This document shows positions 12,560 through 24,950 of a DNA stretch of 64,000 bases, in pieces. Made by a program: the position numbers and the translations under genes. The stretch lies in contig JACONQ010000007.1 in NCBI GenBank assembly GCA_014281115.1, positions 1,798,001-1,862,000 on the forward strand, in the 5' to 3' direction. The DNA is from Laburnicola sp. R22_1 (lineage: Eukaryota; Ascomycota; Dothideomycetes; Pleosporales; Didymosphaeriaceae). Below the pieces are notes generated by a model that saw nothing but the letters and a program-made list of their open reading frames with translations, was not told where the DNA came from and made no database searches. Each line of letters begins with the position of its first letter. The stretch's first letter is position 1.

Positions 12560-12640
12560 GGCTATCTTCTTAGTGCAGGGGCAGCGGCGCAAGTGTTTAT
12601 TTCCTACTTCGCTATACTTAAAACAGGCGTAGTTCTAAAC
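12560..12640 (-). pseudogene. Gypsy gag zinc knuckle remnant
   Basis: The minus strand reads NYACFKYSEVGNKHLRRCPC. This is a CCHC knuckle (C..C...GH....C) in which the second cysteine has become tyrosine (TGT/TGC to TAT) and the spacing is slightly altered. It marks the end of gag. Confidence 0.65.
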
Positions 12641-14810
12641 ACACCACACTCTAGTCTAATTATAAAGGGTGAAGAAGGGAATAGTAGGTTAATTATTAGT
12701 AGCGGGTCTAGAGTGGAGTGCTAATTTAGTAGGAGCCGCGTATAAGGGCTATAATCTAGAGGGTAATACCTAGAAAGGAGTCCTTGTGTGCGTCTAGAAA
12801 GGGGTTATCGCGTTGTTATCTTAAAGAGTGCGGCTAGCTGCGGTTATTTGGCGTTTAATTGCTAGGTAGTTAATATTAGAGTCTTCTATTTCTCGCCAGA
12901 ATATTAACTTAAGACTCCTAGTTAATTTAAGTTATAATTTGTCCTTCTAGGTCTTTGCGTCTAGTCTACCTTTTCTAGCTAGGCTCTTAAAAGCCTATAG
13001 GAACGTCTAGGCGTCTATTCTATTAGAGAAGAAGAGCTTATAAAACTTCTTATGTGCCTATTAGGGAGCGAAGGAATTATAGTAAGTCTCTTCTAGAAAT
13101 TTAAAGAGTGCTTTAGGTCCACAATCTTCTTAGAGGGCCTAATTCATCTAACGCCAATTTCGCGCTGCCTCTTAAGGCGCGCCTCTAAGGCGGCTAAGAA
13201 TGGCTTCTGCAAGGTTATCTTAATCTTCCTTATTATTATTGCCTTAGTAATAGTTTGTATTTACGCGGATCTTGTTACGCATATTCTCTAGCCAATCTTT
13301 AATACTAAGGCTAGGTTAACCTTTTCTATAGTACTTATTAACGTCGGGTAGCTTCGCGGAGCGTCCTGGCTTAGACACACTAGATGGGGCGGCCGAAGCG
13401 TATCTGCCCTAGGGCACGTTAATCCAGGCGCTATTAGCGAGCTTGGTTTGTATATATCCTAGGACTAGAGAGTAGTAAAAGGTGTTATTCTATTATAAAG
13501 TAGGCACTATAAGCTGGAGCAAATGCTGTAGTGCACGTTAGGGCGCGGTAGGGCGGAATAAGCTCTGCTTAGCCGCCTAAGGGCGGCGTAAACTATATAG
13601 TAGATTGGGCGTTCCTAGGCTAGGGGGTTTTAAGGGGACTTAAGTGCGATGCTGCGAATCATAACTATCTTTAACAGAGGGGAGAACTTTCTTAGGGCTA
13701 AACAAGCCTTATTTAATAGCTGCGTAATTGGCAATATTAGGCTAGGAGTGGGAATCTTCTAAGACTGCATACCCTATAGTGTAAGGTGTTATTGCCTTAA
13801 GTATAATAAAAGCTTATTTAAATATGTTAGCGTGCTCGCATAAAGCCCGAACAAGAACCTCCTATTTAGAGTCTTCTTTAGACTTTATAACAGCCCTAGT
13901 CACCAAATCTAGTACTATCTCTAAAAATAGGCCTTAAGAAAAGCAATATCGAGCCCGAAGCTAACAGGTAGCAAGTAACTATCTTATTTCCAAGCTGTGC
14001 TAGATTAATTAGTCTAGCTCGAATTGTCCCGTAAATGCGTTATACTTGCCAGTAGCTTTAAGTTTAGCTTCGCCTTAGTGCGCAAGCCACTTAAGGTCTG
14101 CTATTAAAAATTTATTACTTAGCTAGTCTACTTTAAGTGTAGCAATATAGTGATCGTGCTGTGTGTTATAAAGGATTCCTTTAGGGTAGATCTTTTTTAG
14201 TAGTTTTATAATGCTCTTTTTCTTTATTAGGCTAAGGGCAAAGCGACTAGTTGCCTAGGGAGTAACTATTAGCTGCTTTCCGCGCTAGACAGATAACAGC
14301 TCGCTAGTGGGGTTAAGTGGGAAAATCTTCTTAAGGTGAGCGTTGTGTAGACTATTGTTAGCGGGGTGCGGGCGAACGTCCACCTCTGTATTGTCGATCC
14401 TAGAACTGTCTAGGAGTAGAGAGAACGCTAGGAACGTTCCAGAAGTCTTCTAAATTGAAGGGCGGTGGCTTGCTATAGTGCGGGCAGTAGTGAAGTGGAG
14501 CGAAGTGGGGGTTGCGGAGAGGGTATAGCGGATAGACCTAGGGTGGCAGGTCTTATGCAGCGTGCGAGCTGGCGCACAGTCTAAGCTAAGAAAAGATTTA
14601 GTAAAAGATAAAGTGTGAGATAGAATGCGTGAAACTTCGACCTCTATGTTACCTCTGTGGCCTGGCTCTGTGCCTTGTGCCCTTGCCGTGATAGCGCTGA
14701 AAGGAGGTTATTAGGCGAGTTGGCTCTGCAGGGTATGGCGCGGTAGTTATTATTTAGTAATTGTTATTTGTTTGTTTAGGAACTTCCTGCCTAACCAGGT
14801 GAGCGACCTC

Positions 14811-15140
14811 TCTAAGTAGGCCTTAGCGCAGTATAACAATACTGCCTGGCACTAAAGTAACTAATAACTTCTGGCCTAACCTAGTAAGCAATAGCCTAAC
14901 CTACCTTAGCGCAGTGTAGTAATACTGCCTAGCACCAAAGTGACTAATAAACTTCTGGCCTAACCTAGTAAGCGATGGCCTAACCCACCTTAGCGCAGTG
15001 TAGTAATACTGCCTAGCACCAAAGTAACTAACAAACTTCTGGCCTAATCTAGTAAGCAATGGCCTAACCCACCTTAGTGCAGTGTAACAATACTGCCTGG
15101 CACCAAAGTAACTAACACGCTTCTAGCCTAATCTAGTAAG
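14811..15140. repeat. 84-bp tandem repeat in the Gypsy leader
   Basis: About four copies of an 83-84 bp unit are marked by CCTTAG(C/T)GCAGT at 14821, 14904, 14988 and 15072. They lie just inside the 5' LTR in element orientation, in the untranslated leader. Copies differ mainly by transitions. Confidence 0.8.
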
Positions 15141-15240
15141 CTAAAACTTCCACTAATTCGACTGCCTGCGGGCAGCGTCTTAAGGGAGGAGTAGATATTA
15201 TGTCGCCATCTACAGCTAAAGAAATTTAATCTTAGTATAA

Positions 15241-15517
15241 TGTAAGGGCGGTATACAGCCTTATAGGACAAACCTCTTAGGGACAGCTAGTATGGTTAAA
15301 AGAGATAACTAAATTAAGACTATACTAAGATAGGGGATAAGAAAGGGAACTGGGGGGCCTTACTTATATAGTAGGCGGCGTAGGGCACAGGCCTACGCAA
15401 ACCACACGCTAACACTAACTAGGAAAGGCGCCTTCTATAAGGTAAAAGGCGCTATTAGGGTGTAAAAGAAAAGGTAATGGTAAATGACTAGCAGGGAGGC
15501 AGCCACGAACTGTTACA
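15241..15517 (-). repeat. Gypsy LTR (5' LTR in element orientation)
   Basis: This 277-bp partner of 7088-7365 starts TGTAAGGGCGG and ends CTGTTACA. CTTCT (15518-15522) follows it, identical to the five bases before the other LTR. Confidence 0.92.
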
Positions 15518-15522
15518 CTTCT

Positions 15523-17530
15523 TAAGTATTTTAGCTACCTTATCTAGCTAGCCTTAGGCTCTAAGTGTGCTAGTAAGGTTGCCTATTGCTAAAATAGTGT
15601 CTAGATGCTCCTTTCTAAGGATTTGCCTTATCTTCTCTAGCACCTTCTTCTTTATCTCTACTATCTTATCTAGCTAGCCTTAGTCTAAGTGTAAGAGCGA
15701 GGTTATTTATTACTAAGATAGTAAAAGGATACTCCTTCCTAAGAATCTGCCTTCTCTTTTCTAGCATCTTCTTAAGCATCTCTACTATCTTATCTAGCTA
15801 GCCTTAGTCTTTAAGTGTGCTAGTAAGGTTGCCTATTACTATAATAGTAGAAGAATACTCCTCTCTAAGAATTTGCCTTATCTTCTCTAGTACCTCCTTA
15901 AGTATCTTTCTACCTTATTTAGCTAGCCTTAGTCTCTAGGTGTAAGAGCGAGGTTGCCCATTACTAAAATAGTGTCTAGATACTCCTCTCTAAGGATTTG
16001 CTGCCTCTTCTCTAGTACCTTCTTCTTTATCTTTACTACCTTATTTAGCTAGCCTTAGTCACTAAGTATAAGAGCAAGATTATTTATTACTAAGATACTA
16101 GAAAGATGCTTCTTTCTAAGAATCTGCTACCTCTTCTCTAGTACCTTTTTCTTTATCTCTACTGCCTTATCTAGCTAGCCTTAGTCTCTAAGTATAAAAG
16201 CGAGATTATTTATTGCTAAGATAGTGTCTAGATACTTCTCTCTAAGAATCTGCTACATCTTTTCTAGCACCTTTTTAAATATCTTAGCTGCCTTATCTAG
16301 CTAGCCTTAGTCTCTAAGTCTGTTTGCAAGGTTGTTTATCGCTAAGATAGTATTTAGATACTTTTTTCTAAAAATTCACTACCTTTTCTCTAGCACCTCC
16401 TTCTTTATCTTAGCTACCTTATCTAGCTAGCCTTAGTCTCTAAGTATAAAAGCAAGGTTGTTTATCGCTAAGATAGTGGAAGAATACTCCTCCCTAAGAA
16501 TTCGCTGCCTCTTCTCTAGTACCTCCTTCTTTATCTCTACTATCTTATCTAGCTAGCCTTAGTCTCTAAGTGTGCTAGCGATGTTATTTATCGCTATAAT
16601 TATAGAAGGATGCTTCTCCCTAAGAATCTACTACCTCTTCTTCAGCACCTCCTTTTTTATCTTTACTATTTTATCTAGCTAGCCTTAGTCTCTAAGTGTG
16701 TTTACAAGATTGCCTATCGCTATAATAGTAGAAAAATACTCCTTTCTAAGAATTTACTACCTTTTCTTTAGCACCTTCTTTTTTATCTCTACTATCTTAT
16801 CTAGCTAGCCTTAGGCTCTAAGTATGTTAGCAAGGTTGCTTATTACTAAAATAGTGTCTAGATACTCCTCCCTAAGGATCCGTCTTATCTTCTCTAGCAC
16901 CTCCTTCTTTATCTCTACTATCTTATCTAGCTAGCCTTAGTCTTTAAATATAAAAGTAAGGTTGTTTATTACTAAAATAGTAAAAGAATACTTCTTCGTA
17001 AGAATCTGCCTTCTCTTCTTTAGCACCTTTTTAAGTATCTTTACTACCTTATCTAGCTAGCCTTAGTCTCTAAGTATACTAGCGAGATTGCCTATTACTA
17101 TAATAGTAGAAGAATACTCCTCCCTAAGAATTCGCCTTATCTTCTCTAGTACCTCCTTCTTTATCTCTACTATTTTATCTAGCTAGCCTTAGTCTCTAAG
17201 TATGCTAGTAAAGTTGCCTATTACTAAAATAGTGTCTAAATACTTCTCTCTAAGAATTTACTATATCTTCTCTAACACCTTCTTAAATATCTTAGCTACC
17301 TTATCTAGCTAGTCTTAGTCTCTAAGTATATTTACGAGATTATTTATTACTAAAATAATATCTAGATACTTTTCCCTAAGAATCTGCCGCCTCTTCTCTA
17401 GCACCTTTTTCTTTATCTTAGCTACCTTATCTAGCTAGCCTTAATTTCTAAATGTGTTAGCGAGGTTGTTTATCGCTAAGATAGTAGAAGAATACTTCTT
17501 TTTAAGAATTCGCCTCCTCTTATCTAACAC
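15523..17530 (-). pseudogene. Decayed tandem TPR array (about 16 x 126 bp) of an NLR-type gene
   Basis: Sixteen or so direct repeats of about 126 bp are marked by CTAGCTAGCCTTAG recurring every ~126 bases from 15.54 to 17.43 kb. Minus-strand reading of one unit (16418-16545) gives LEKRQRILREEYSSTILAIN, then NLAFILRD and LDKVA-like residues. That is the 42-aa kinesin-light-chain-type TPR seen in fungal NB-ARC/NACHT proteins, with the A.E....L..R..ILG..HPDTL....NLA pattern. Nearly every copy has TAG/TAA at the former Gln or Trp positions, consistent with RIP. Repeat copies are strong RIP targets, which explains the heavy damage. The array continues at 6905-7087 across the Gypsy insertion. Confidence 0.82.
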
Positions 17531-18578
17531 AATCTTTTACACTATATACTCTTCTAACTATTTTCTAACACTCTTAAGAAATAAGCCTACTTTCTCTAAG
17601 TTATTTAGTAAGTTCTTTATAACTTTCTTTTATTCTTTACTTTTGCCTCCTAGTGCTACAAAGCTTACTATTATATACAGCACTATCCTTAGTTTCTCTT
17701 CTAGCGCTATATTACTATTTATAATTTCTATTACTTCTAAGATAAGCCTAAACGCCGCCTAGCTAATTTTACGCTATTTCTTTTCTATTAGCTAATTAAA
17801 ACCCTATGCGTGTACTAGCTTATATATTATATAGCTTTGCTAGTCTGCCTTCTATTATACTAGTAAGTACTTTTATAGCACCTAGAAGCACTCTTTAATC
17901 CTATACCTATCTAACCTTTAACTTAGAGAAATAAGGCATCTCTAGCTTACCCTATTACTATTAACTTTGTCTTTTATGCGCCTTATATATTCTACTAATC
18001 TATTAATACTAAATAGTCTAAGAAAGATATTATTAAAGCTTAAGTATAATAGTATTAGTATAAGCACTAATATCTTAAAATACTACTTAGATACTACTTA
18101 ATATAATATCTTCTATATTATAAGTACGCTCTTGCTGTACTAGTGCACTAAGCTCTTTGGCTTTCGCTTTAGTAGCTTACACTATTACTATTAATACTTT
18201 AGTAAGTATGCCCTAATATTAGACTATAACTATAGTGTAGTCCCTATAAGCGCTAGACACCTAAGCTCCCTTATAATAATAGTAACCTTATCTCTAATTT
18301 CTATATTATTATATGGAAGCTAGGAGTAGTAGTAGAATAGCTTAACCGCCTATACCTTCTTTATCTTGCCTACCTATACCCCCTCTAGCTGCGTTATATC
18401 CCTTACCACACTGCTTTAATTTATAATAATAATATATAGAGTTGCTATATTTAGAATAAAGTGCTATATATTAATATATTTACTAGCTATACTATTCTTA
18501 ATAGCGTTAGCGCTATTAAATACTATTAGTTATAGGTCTTACTACCTAGTAAACTAGCTCTTTACACTAGTTAAAGTA
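17531..18578 (-). pseudogene. Probable upstream part of the decayed TPR gene
   Basis: On the minus strand the frame leading into the TPR array can be followed upstream for a while (LDKRRRILKKKYSSTILAIN, preceded by VIKNLLNNLEKVGLFLKSVR). This resembles a helical region preceding the repeats. Farther upstream no P-loop or N-terminal domain could be recognised in the degraded sequence. Assignment to the same gene is inference from position and orientation. Confidence 0.4.
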
Positions 18579-18830
18579 ATCTAGATTATAAGCGAGTCGC
18601 CCTTACAAGCGAGTCGCCCACCTTGTTAACTCTCTTAGCCTTTTATAGCCTGTACATCCACAACGCAATAAAATAATATTAATATAAGAGCTGTTCTAGT
18701 TTAAGTAGTATCTACAGTACGCTTTTCACACGTTCGTGAGTTATGGCCAGTCTCTCTTTAGCGACCGCAGCGCGCTAAGGCCTGCTGGCTCGTACCTAAT
18801 CGCGCCTTGCCTTAACGCGTTTCTCCCTTA

Positions 18831-20620
18831 AGCTAGCGTACAAGGATCCTGATCACCCGGTGTTTCTGATCACCCCATCAAAACGCGACACCTGAACAAA
18901 ACACGCGATATCTCTCTACAACGCTCATCAATATGGACGCCCGCGAGCATGCTATACAATCCGCTATTCGCGATTTCGCTGCAGGTCTTTATACAAGTCA
19001 GCGTGCAGCTGCAAAGGCGTACGGCATCTCCCAGTCTACGCTATCGATGCGACTCCGTGGCGTAACAACGAGCTCGCTCAGTCACCAGCACCAGCAGCGA
19101 TTAACTCCTCGACAGGAGGACTTTCTAGTAGAATGGATCCTTGAAGAAGACGCGCGCGCCTGCCCTCCCTCACACGCTCGCGCGCGAGAAATGGCCAATC
19201 GAATCCTACGTATGAACGGCGACAATCGTCCTGTTGGCAAGCACTGGCTATACCACTTTATCAAGCGCCAGCCACGTATCGCCTCTGTAGTCGGCAGAAA
19301 GCTAGAGGCTTAGAGAGCTGATGCAGCGACTCTAGAGCAGTTGCGCGCGTTCCTAGAGCGCTATGAGCAGACTCGACAGCGGCTTAACATACAGGCGGAG
19401 AATACATACAATATGGATGAGACTGGCGTTGCTCTAGGAGTATGTACAAACACTAGAGTACTCTCTAGTAGTCAGAAAAAGAAGGCTTACATTCGGTCTC
19501 TAGAGAATCGCGAGTGGGTCTCTATAATTGAGTGCGTATCGGCGATAGGGCAGAAACTACGCTGCGCAGTTATCTTCAAAGGCCAGAGCCTACAGACTAC
19601 CTGGTTCCCAGCTAAATCCGTGCCTAGCTGGCTTTATACAACCTCTGAGAACGGATGGACGTCGAAAGCGATAGGTGTTGAGTGGCTACAGCGTATATTC
19701 ATACCTGAGACGGCTATAGGTGATGGCCAGTACCGCCTTCTTATCCTCGACGGTCACGGCAGCCATATTGATATAGACTTCCTTTGGCTCTGCAAGCAGC
19801 ATCGAATCGAGCTCTTATACCTACCTGCGCACTCCTCACACGTCCTACAGCCTCTAGATCTTGCTCCTTTCTCTGTAATCAAGTCTAGTTACAGACGTCA
19901 GATCCAGGAGCTCGCATCACTCGACGACGCTGCGCCTGTCAAGAAGGAGCGCTTTATCACCTGCTATCATCAAGCTAGGGAGGAAGGCTTCACAGAGCGT
20001 GTGATTCGAGCTGGCTGGCAGGCATCTGGTATCTGCCCATTCAACATCAATCACGTGCTCAGCTCGTCGCAGGTCTCTCAGAGGCCTACTACGCCTACAC
20101 GTCAGCAGCAGCCTCAGCAGCAGCTCCAGAGCTTCCTCTCGACTCCCTAGGGCCCTCACGATCTCTATATAGCGCAGCGCAGCGTCCAGAGCGTTGAGAA
20201 TCTAGGTCGTACGACCCGGCTGCTCCTACAGAAAGCAGGTAAGGCTCTAGCAGCTGCAAATACTAGAGCTGCAGGCCTAGAAGCAGAGAAAAGACGCCTT
20301 GAGCAGCAGCTAGAGATATCTACCTCTCAGTGTCAGCGTAAGCGCGTTCGAGTAGACCTAAATCAACGCTTTGCAGAGGTAGAGAGTATTAGGGAGGCTA
20401 TGCGCGCAGCTGAGGCTTCAGCAGTCCAACCACGTAGATCTACTATATCAAGCACCTCAGAAACAGCTGCTATAGCTACAGCAGCTGCAGCGCTTGAATC
20501 TATGTGTAGTCAATGGCAATTATAAGCAGCGTTGCTGAGATATCGCGCGTTTTGTGCAGGTGTCGCGTTTTGGTAGAGTGATCAGAAACACCGGGTGATC
20601 AGGATCCTTGTACGCTAGCT
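18831..20620 (+). mobile_element. Pogo-like DNA transposon B, nested in element A copy 1
   Basis: Imperfect terminal inverted repeats of about 85 bp start AGCTAGCGTACAAGGATCCT. TA duplications lie at 18829-18830 and 20621-20622. The empty site is preserved in copy 2 of element A (CTCCCTTAAGTTGCTG near 55655), which confirms both ends and the TA target. Confidence 0.95.
18933..20525 (+). pseudogene. Transposase of element B with two in-frame TAG codons
   Basis: One frame runs from ATG 18933 to TAA 20523-20525 (530 codons before the stop), interrupted only by TAG at 19311-19313 and at 20148-20150. Both fit a CAG-to-TAG transition. Domains are an N-terminal psq HTH (FAAGLYTSQRAAAKAYGISQ), a CENP-B HTH around residues 60-120, and a DDE_1 core with YNMDETG, LILDGHGSH and QPLDLAPF as the three catalytic blocks. 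A Gln-rich linker and a basic coiled-coil C-terminus follow. It is the least damaged transposase in the window. Confidence 0.92.
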
Positions 20621-22379
20621 TAAGTTGCTGCTTAACAGCCCTTTAAGTAATAATATCCTCTCCCTCTGCCTTTAATAGGGTGCCTTGCTTCTAGATTCGC
20701 TTCTTTTTGCGATTCTTACGCGTTATAGTGGCCTTATTTACTCTCTTAAGGCTTAAGATTCGCTCGCGCATAAGCGCCATTTGATGCATTGCTTTAGAAG
20801 AGCCTCTTTCTAGCTAATTAAGCCTCTTAATAATAGAAGCAGGTGACAAGCTCTTATGCGCGCGAATCCGCTCGCGAATTAATGTTAATTAAGCCTCTAG
20901 TTCGCGCACATTGCTGGGTGTTTTGGCCTCCCACACAGCCTCTAGTAGGGTTGCTAGCGACGGCGTCCTTAGCTTAACATTAAGCTTTAAGATCACTACC
21001 TCTAGATTGTGTGGGGCTAGTCTAGCGCCCTAAAAGCTTACGCAGATATTCTCCTTTGTAATTAACTAGTTATAGGCGGCGCGGAAGGCAGGTAGGAACT
21101 TAAGCTTAGTGATATAGTTAATATAGTCGCGTATCAGGCTCGACACTTGGCACCTGTACGCCCGCTTTAATGGCGAGAAACAGCCAACGTCTAGCGGCTG
21201 CAGGAGGTGCGACGAATGTGGCGGCATATAGAGAGTATAGATATTGTTATCCTTGCAGATTTCTTGGAATTTGAGCGACTTGTAGCTCTTATGGCCGTTA
21301 AGTATAAGCAGCTAGCGCGCGCCTACCCTACGCGCTGCTATATGCTTAATAAAGTGCTGTAGCTAGGCAATACTAAGCTCGTTAGTAGTCCAACTATTGT
21401 CGCTAAGCCTAATAGTCTAGTCGCCTAGTATATCCTCGCCCTTATACTAGGCAGAGAGGTGATACTGGCCAGCGAAAATAACAAAGGGCGGGATTGCCCA
21501 CCTAGCAGCGTTAATTCTATAGATTACTGTGACCTATTCGCAATTGCCTGGCTGGATTGCTTTTGGCCAGCTACATCTTTCTAATCCCATAACAACTAGC
21601 TAGGAGGATATCTTGCCTATTAGAAAGCCAGTCTTGTCGAAGTTGAAGGTGTCCTTGTTGTGGATACTGTAGGTGGCCTTTGTACGCGCTACAAGGTTAA
21701 ACCAGCGTTGTATAGCTTCTGGATCCTTGCAGAGCGCTCTCTGGTGGTCGTACGGTCGATTAAACCGCGTAGTAAGGCTGTCTGTTCGCTTGACAAAGTT
21801 TCTAGGCCACTGTTGACTGACCTGGCCACTGCCGCGCTTAGCGAGCAACTTATCCGCCATATTCCGCACGCTTCTAGAGTAGGCGCAAACCCTCGCGAAT
21901 CTAGATTAAGTATATACTTAATAATCACCTCCTCTTCTAGCTTGGTAAGCTTTCTTAAGTTGGGCTGGCAATTGCGTCGCGTAGGCTTTCTGGCGCGTTA
22001 GTCGCGCAGCGTTGATCGGGGGACATTATAAGCCCGTACAGCCTCTCGTACAGTCTGAATTTGGTTCTGATTAATAGCTAGGATAGCAAGGTAGATATCT
22101 GCTTCGTTGCAGGGCAATTGAGTAGAAGTTAGTTGAGCCATTATAGTTTGTAGGTGACGCGTCGTAGAAAGTTAACGAGGTGGGCGACTCGCTTGTAAGG
22201 GCGACTCGCTTATAATCTAGGTTAAATATTAATATTTTAGCGAATATTTAGTGTTTTAGCTTGCTAATTATTTCCTAATTAGGTAATCAGCCATACACCT
22301 AAAATCTCTGTCGGTGCTCCCAGACCTTGCACCTACCTACATACTCGTTAATATCTATCAGTATACCCGTTAGATAAGC

Positions 22380-24950
22380 TCAAATCGACGCGGCTGGGGC
22401 TTAAAAAGACGGCAGGGGCAATAGGAGGCGCCTAGTACACCAGCTACGTCGCTCACTGCTGAATCTCTGTCTAACGTCGCCAAAGATTCCCAGTTGACCT
22501 AGGACACCCAGTCCTTCGAGGTAGAGCTTAGAGATCGGGAGGCGGAGTCACATAACGCCTATACAGATATTTCTATTGCTGTCGCACCTACTGCGCCCAC
22601 TGCACCCACTGCGCCCTCCGCCCAAGCCCCTGAGGCTGTCGATACTGAGTACGATGCTGGGTACGAGGATAACTTTGATGGGATCGACTGGACGCGTCTG
22701 GGGCCGTACATGAAGCCTTTGCGGACGCAGAGGAGTAAGAAGTCGCTAATATACAACTACAGCTATCGAGTAGCTCTGCGCAAGTGCCTAACGCGTATTT
22801 TCTTTGTCTGTTAGTACTGCCACGTTTACAGGACTATTAGGTTTGCAAGTAGGGGTATATACAACGTAACAAGCTCAACGTTGTCAGCTTGGTCTCACCT
22901 TAAGACGCTCCGTACAGGACACGCGATAACTCGCCCTAGGCGCGAGTCTATCGGGCTGGAGGCTGGCCAGCGTACTCTCCGTGGGTTAACAGGCGCCGGG
23001 ATGGAGGTGTCGCAGGACGTTGCCAACGCGCTGGGTAACTTCAATATACAGCGTTTTCGACTAGCGGCAGTTAGCTAGCTTATTAAGAACAACCATCCTC
23101 TCAGCGAGTTTAAATCGCTAACCTTTCGAGCCCTCCTCTAGGTTACCAACCCTAAGGCAGAAATAGCGATATAGAAGAACCACTAGAGCGTCTCGGCGTA
23201 TATACTGCGCCTCTACGATTACCTGGCGCCGTTAGTTTAACGCGAGCTGTCTCACGCGCTGGGCAAGGTCCACTTCAGTTTTGACAGCTGGTCTGTTAAA
23301 GGTAGCAAGAAGGCCTTTATAGGGATTGTCTGCTATTACGTTAACGCCCAAGGACGGATCTGCGACCTGCCTCTCGCCCTGCCCCAGCTGGCTGGCGCCC
23401 ATATAGGAAAAAGGATAGCAGAGGTTGTCAAACAGACGCTGACAAAGTTTGGCATTAACGCGTCCTTAGTGGGCTACTTTGTTCTTAATAATGCCGCCAA
23501 TAACAATACTACTGTTAACTGCCTAGCCTAAGAGTTTAATTTCAACGCGGTCGAACGCCGTCTGCGCTGCTCACCCCACTCGCTCAACTTAACAGGTCAG
23601 ACAGTGATATTTGGGGTTAACAAGGACGTTTTTGATAACGACAACAATCAGACGGCGGAGGAGGAGAAGCTCATGCGTGAGTGGCGTCAGAAGGGCCCAT
23701 TAGGGGTGCTCGTCGACGTCCTCCACTCAATACGTACTCCCCAGCAGTATAACTTGTTCAACCAGCTTCAGCGCACTATTCTTAAGTCTGAACGCGCAGA
23801 GGGTAATAGGAAACCCGTTAAGCTTCTAGAGCCTGTTAAGCCTATTGTTACAAGGTGGAACTCCTTTTACGACACCTTTAAGAGGGCTATAATACTCCAC
23901 TCCACCATCAACGCGTATATAGAGTAGCATATCACAAAAACGCGCTCTAACTACGCAACGCGTCGAGGGCGTCAGACAGAGACGCCAGCTGACGTACCTG
24001 AATAGATGAGGTCCTCCGGGCTCACCTCTAGAGACTGGCAAGTAATTACCCAGTACGTACATGTCCTCCAGCCGTTAAAGGAGGTCACTAAGAGACTTAA
24101 AGGGCGCGGCTTCTCTGGACATTTTGGGGCCATCTATGAGGTATACCTAACCTTTAAGTATCTCCTCAATCACTTTAAAGCTCTGGCGACCCAGTGGGCC
24201 AACATTAATTTTGATAAGGACGACGCTCCCAAGGACTATATAATAATCAACGTCTGGCTGGCGCATAAGAAACTTGCAAAGTACTACGCTAAGCTTAAAG
24301 ACTTACCTGCCTATTTTACGGCGACGTCTCTCCACCCTTATTACAAGCACTATTTTGTCAACGCCTAGGGTGAGGAGAACCCGACGTGGCTCGCCAAGGG
24401 CAAGGCTTAGTTTAAGGAGCTCTGGGATACATACAAGGCTAAGAATACAGGTGCTGTTAACTCTCCCCCGCGCAAGAGAGCAAAGGTATCAAATATTAAC
24501 GCGTTTACAGAAGGTCTCACAAAGCCCGTACACCTCAGCGCCAGCCCAGCTGTTAACTATTTAGATGAGTACAAGCGGTGGTATACTGACGAACCTTCCC
24601 TTCTGATTGATCACCCGCTTGCCCAAGACCCAATTACTTACTAGCTGGGCATGCGAGACGGCTACCCGGACCTGTTAAAGCTCGCGATAGACATGCTATT
24701 AATCCTAGCGTCCTCTTGTTACTATAAGAGAGTCTTCTCAGAGACAGGCAATATAATAGAACCTAAAAGGCGTAAATAAGGTCCCTAGCTAGTCTCCGCA
24801 ACTTAGTGCGTACGATCTTAGATAAAAGCTAGGTTTACAGACGTTAACTGTACTCTATCTAATAGTATAGATCTCTCTAAGCAGGTGCTAGAGGAGAGGT
24901 ATTATTTGGGGTCTTAGGCCCCGGAGGCTTATATATAAGGTTAACACCAT
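22380..24950 (+). mobile_element. hAT-superfamily (Restless-like) DNA transposon, decayed
   Basis: The assignment rests on the transposase described in the next entry. Terminal inverted repeats and the expected 8-bp duplication were not found by eye, so the ends are approximate. It lies immediately right of element A copy 1. Confidence 0.7.
22400..24870 (+). pseudogene. hAT transposase with multiple in-frame stops
   Basis: The recognisable blocks at 22881, 23604 and 24006 all lie in one frame. An N-terminal acidic stretch is followed by a BED-type zinc-finger remnant (RIFFVC.YCHVYRTI). The RNase H-like core includes HFSFDSWSVKGSKKAFIGIV and RWNSFYDTFKRAI. The C-terminal hATC dimerisation block includes YPDLLKLAIDMLLILASSC and RVFSETGNIIEPKRR. 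About a dozen TAG/TAA codons interrupt it, so it is inactive. The product would have excised and reinserted the element. Confidence 0.85.

Larger units (their letters stand above)
7088..15517 (-). mobile_element. Complete Ty3/Gypsy chromovirus-type LTR retrotransposon, RIP-degraded
   Basis: Two long terminal repeats (7088-7365 and 15241-15517), each starting TGTAAG and ending TTACA, bound an 8.4-kb element. It is flanked by the 5-bp target duplication CTTCT at 7083-7087 and 15518-15522. Coding remnants on the minus strand run gag zinc knuckle, protease, reverse transcriptase, RNase H, integrase, chromodomain. This is the order of Ty3/Gypsy chromoviruses. No long ORF survives and stops are mostly TAG/TAA from CpA-to-TpA type changes. 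It was inserted into the TPR array of a decayed NLR-type gene. Confidence 0.93.
18701..22141 (-). pseudogene. Transposase of element A, copy 1
   Basis: The reading frame starts with ATG at 22141 (MAQ....QLPCNEADIYLAI) and ends at TAA 18701. It encodes a pogo/Fot1-type DDE transposase of about 549 aa once element B is removed. Visible parts are a psq-like helix-turn-helix N-terminus, a CENP-B-type HTH (LTTRFNRPYDHQRALCKDP), the first catalytic Asp (FNFDKTGFL), and a C-terminal CX2CX4HX4C zinc knuckle that is degraded here. Lesions include in-frame stops, insertion of element B and, relative to copy 2, a one-base deletion in the CGCAC(A)GCTTCTAGAG segment near 21.87 kb. Confidence 0.85.
18579..22222 (-). 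mobile_element. Pogo/Fot1-like DNA transposon A, copy 1 (interrupted by element B)
   Basis: Terminal inverted repeats of about 45 bp start A(C/T)CTAGATTATAAGCGAG at 18579 and at the other end (complement) at 22222. TA target duplications lie at 18577-18578 and 22223-22224. Without the nested element B and its TA the length is 1852 bp, one base shorter than copy 2 (55405-61885). The transposase lies on the minus strand. Confidence 0.93.

Noticed and set aside
15523..17530. Possible satellite or CRISPR-like array
   Set aside because: Units are contiguous without unique spacers, and they translate into TPR motifs on the minus strand; this is also a eukaryotic genome.
17454..17762. 102-codon plus-strand ORF rich in Leu/Phe/Ser
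   Set aside because: It is in AT-rich decayed DNA antisense to the TPR pseudogene and has no domain; apparent hydrophobicity comes from T-rich codons.
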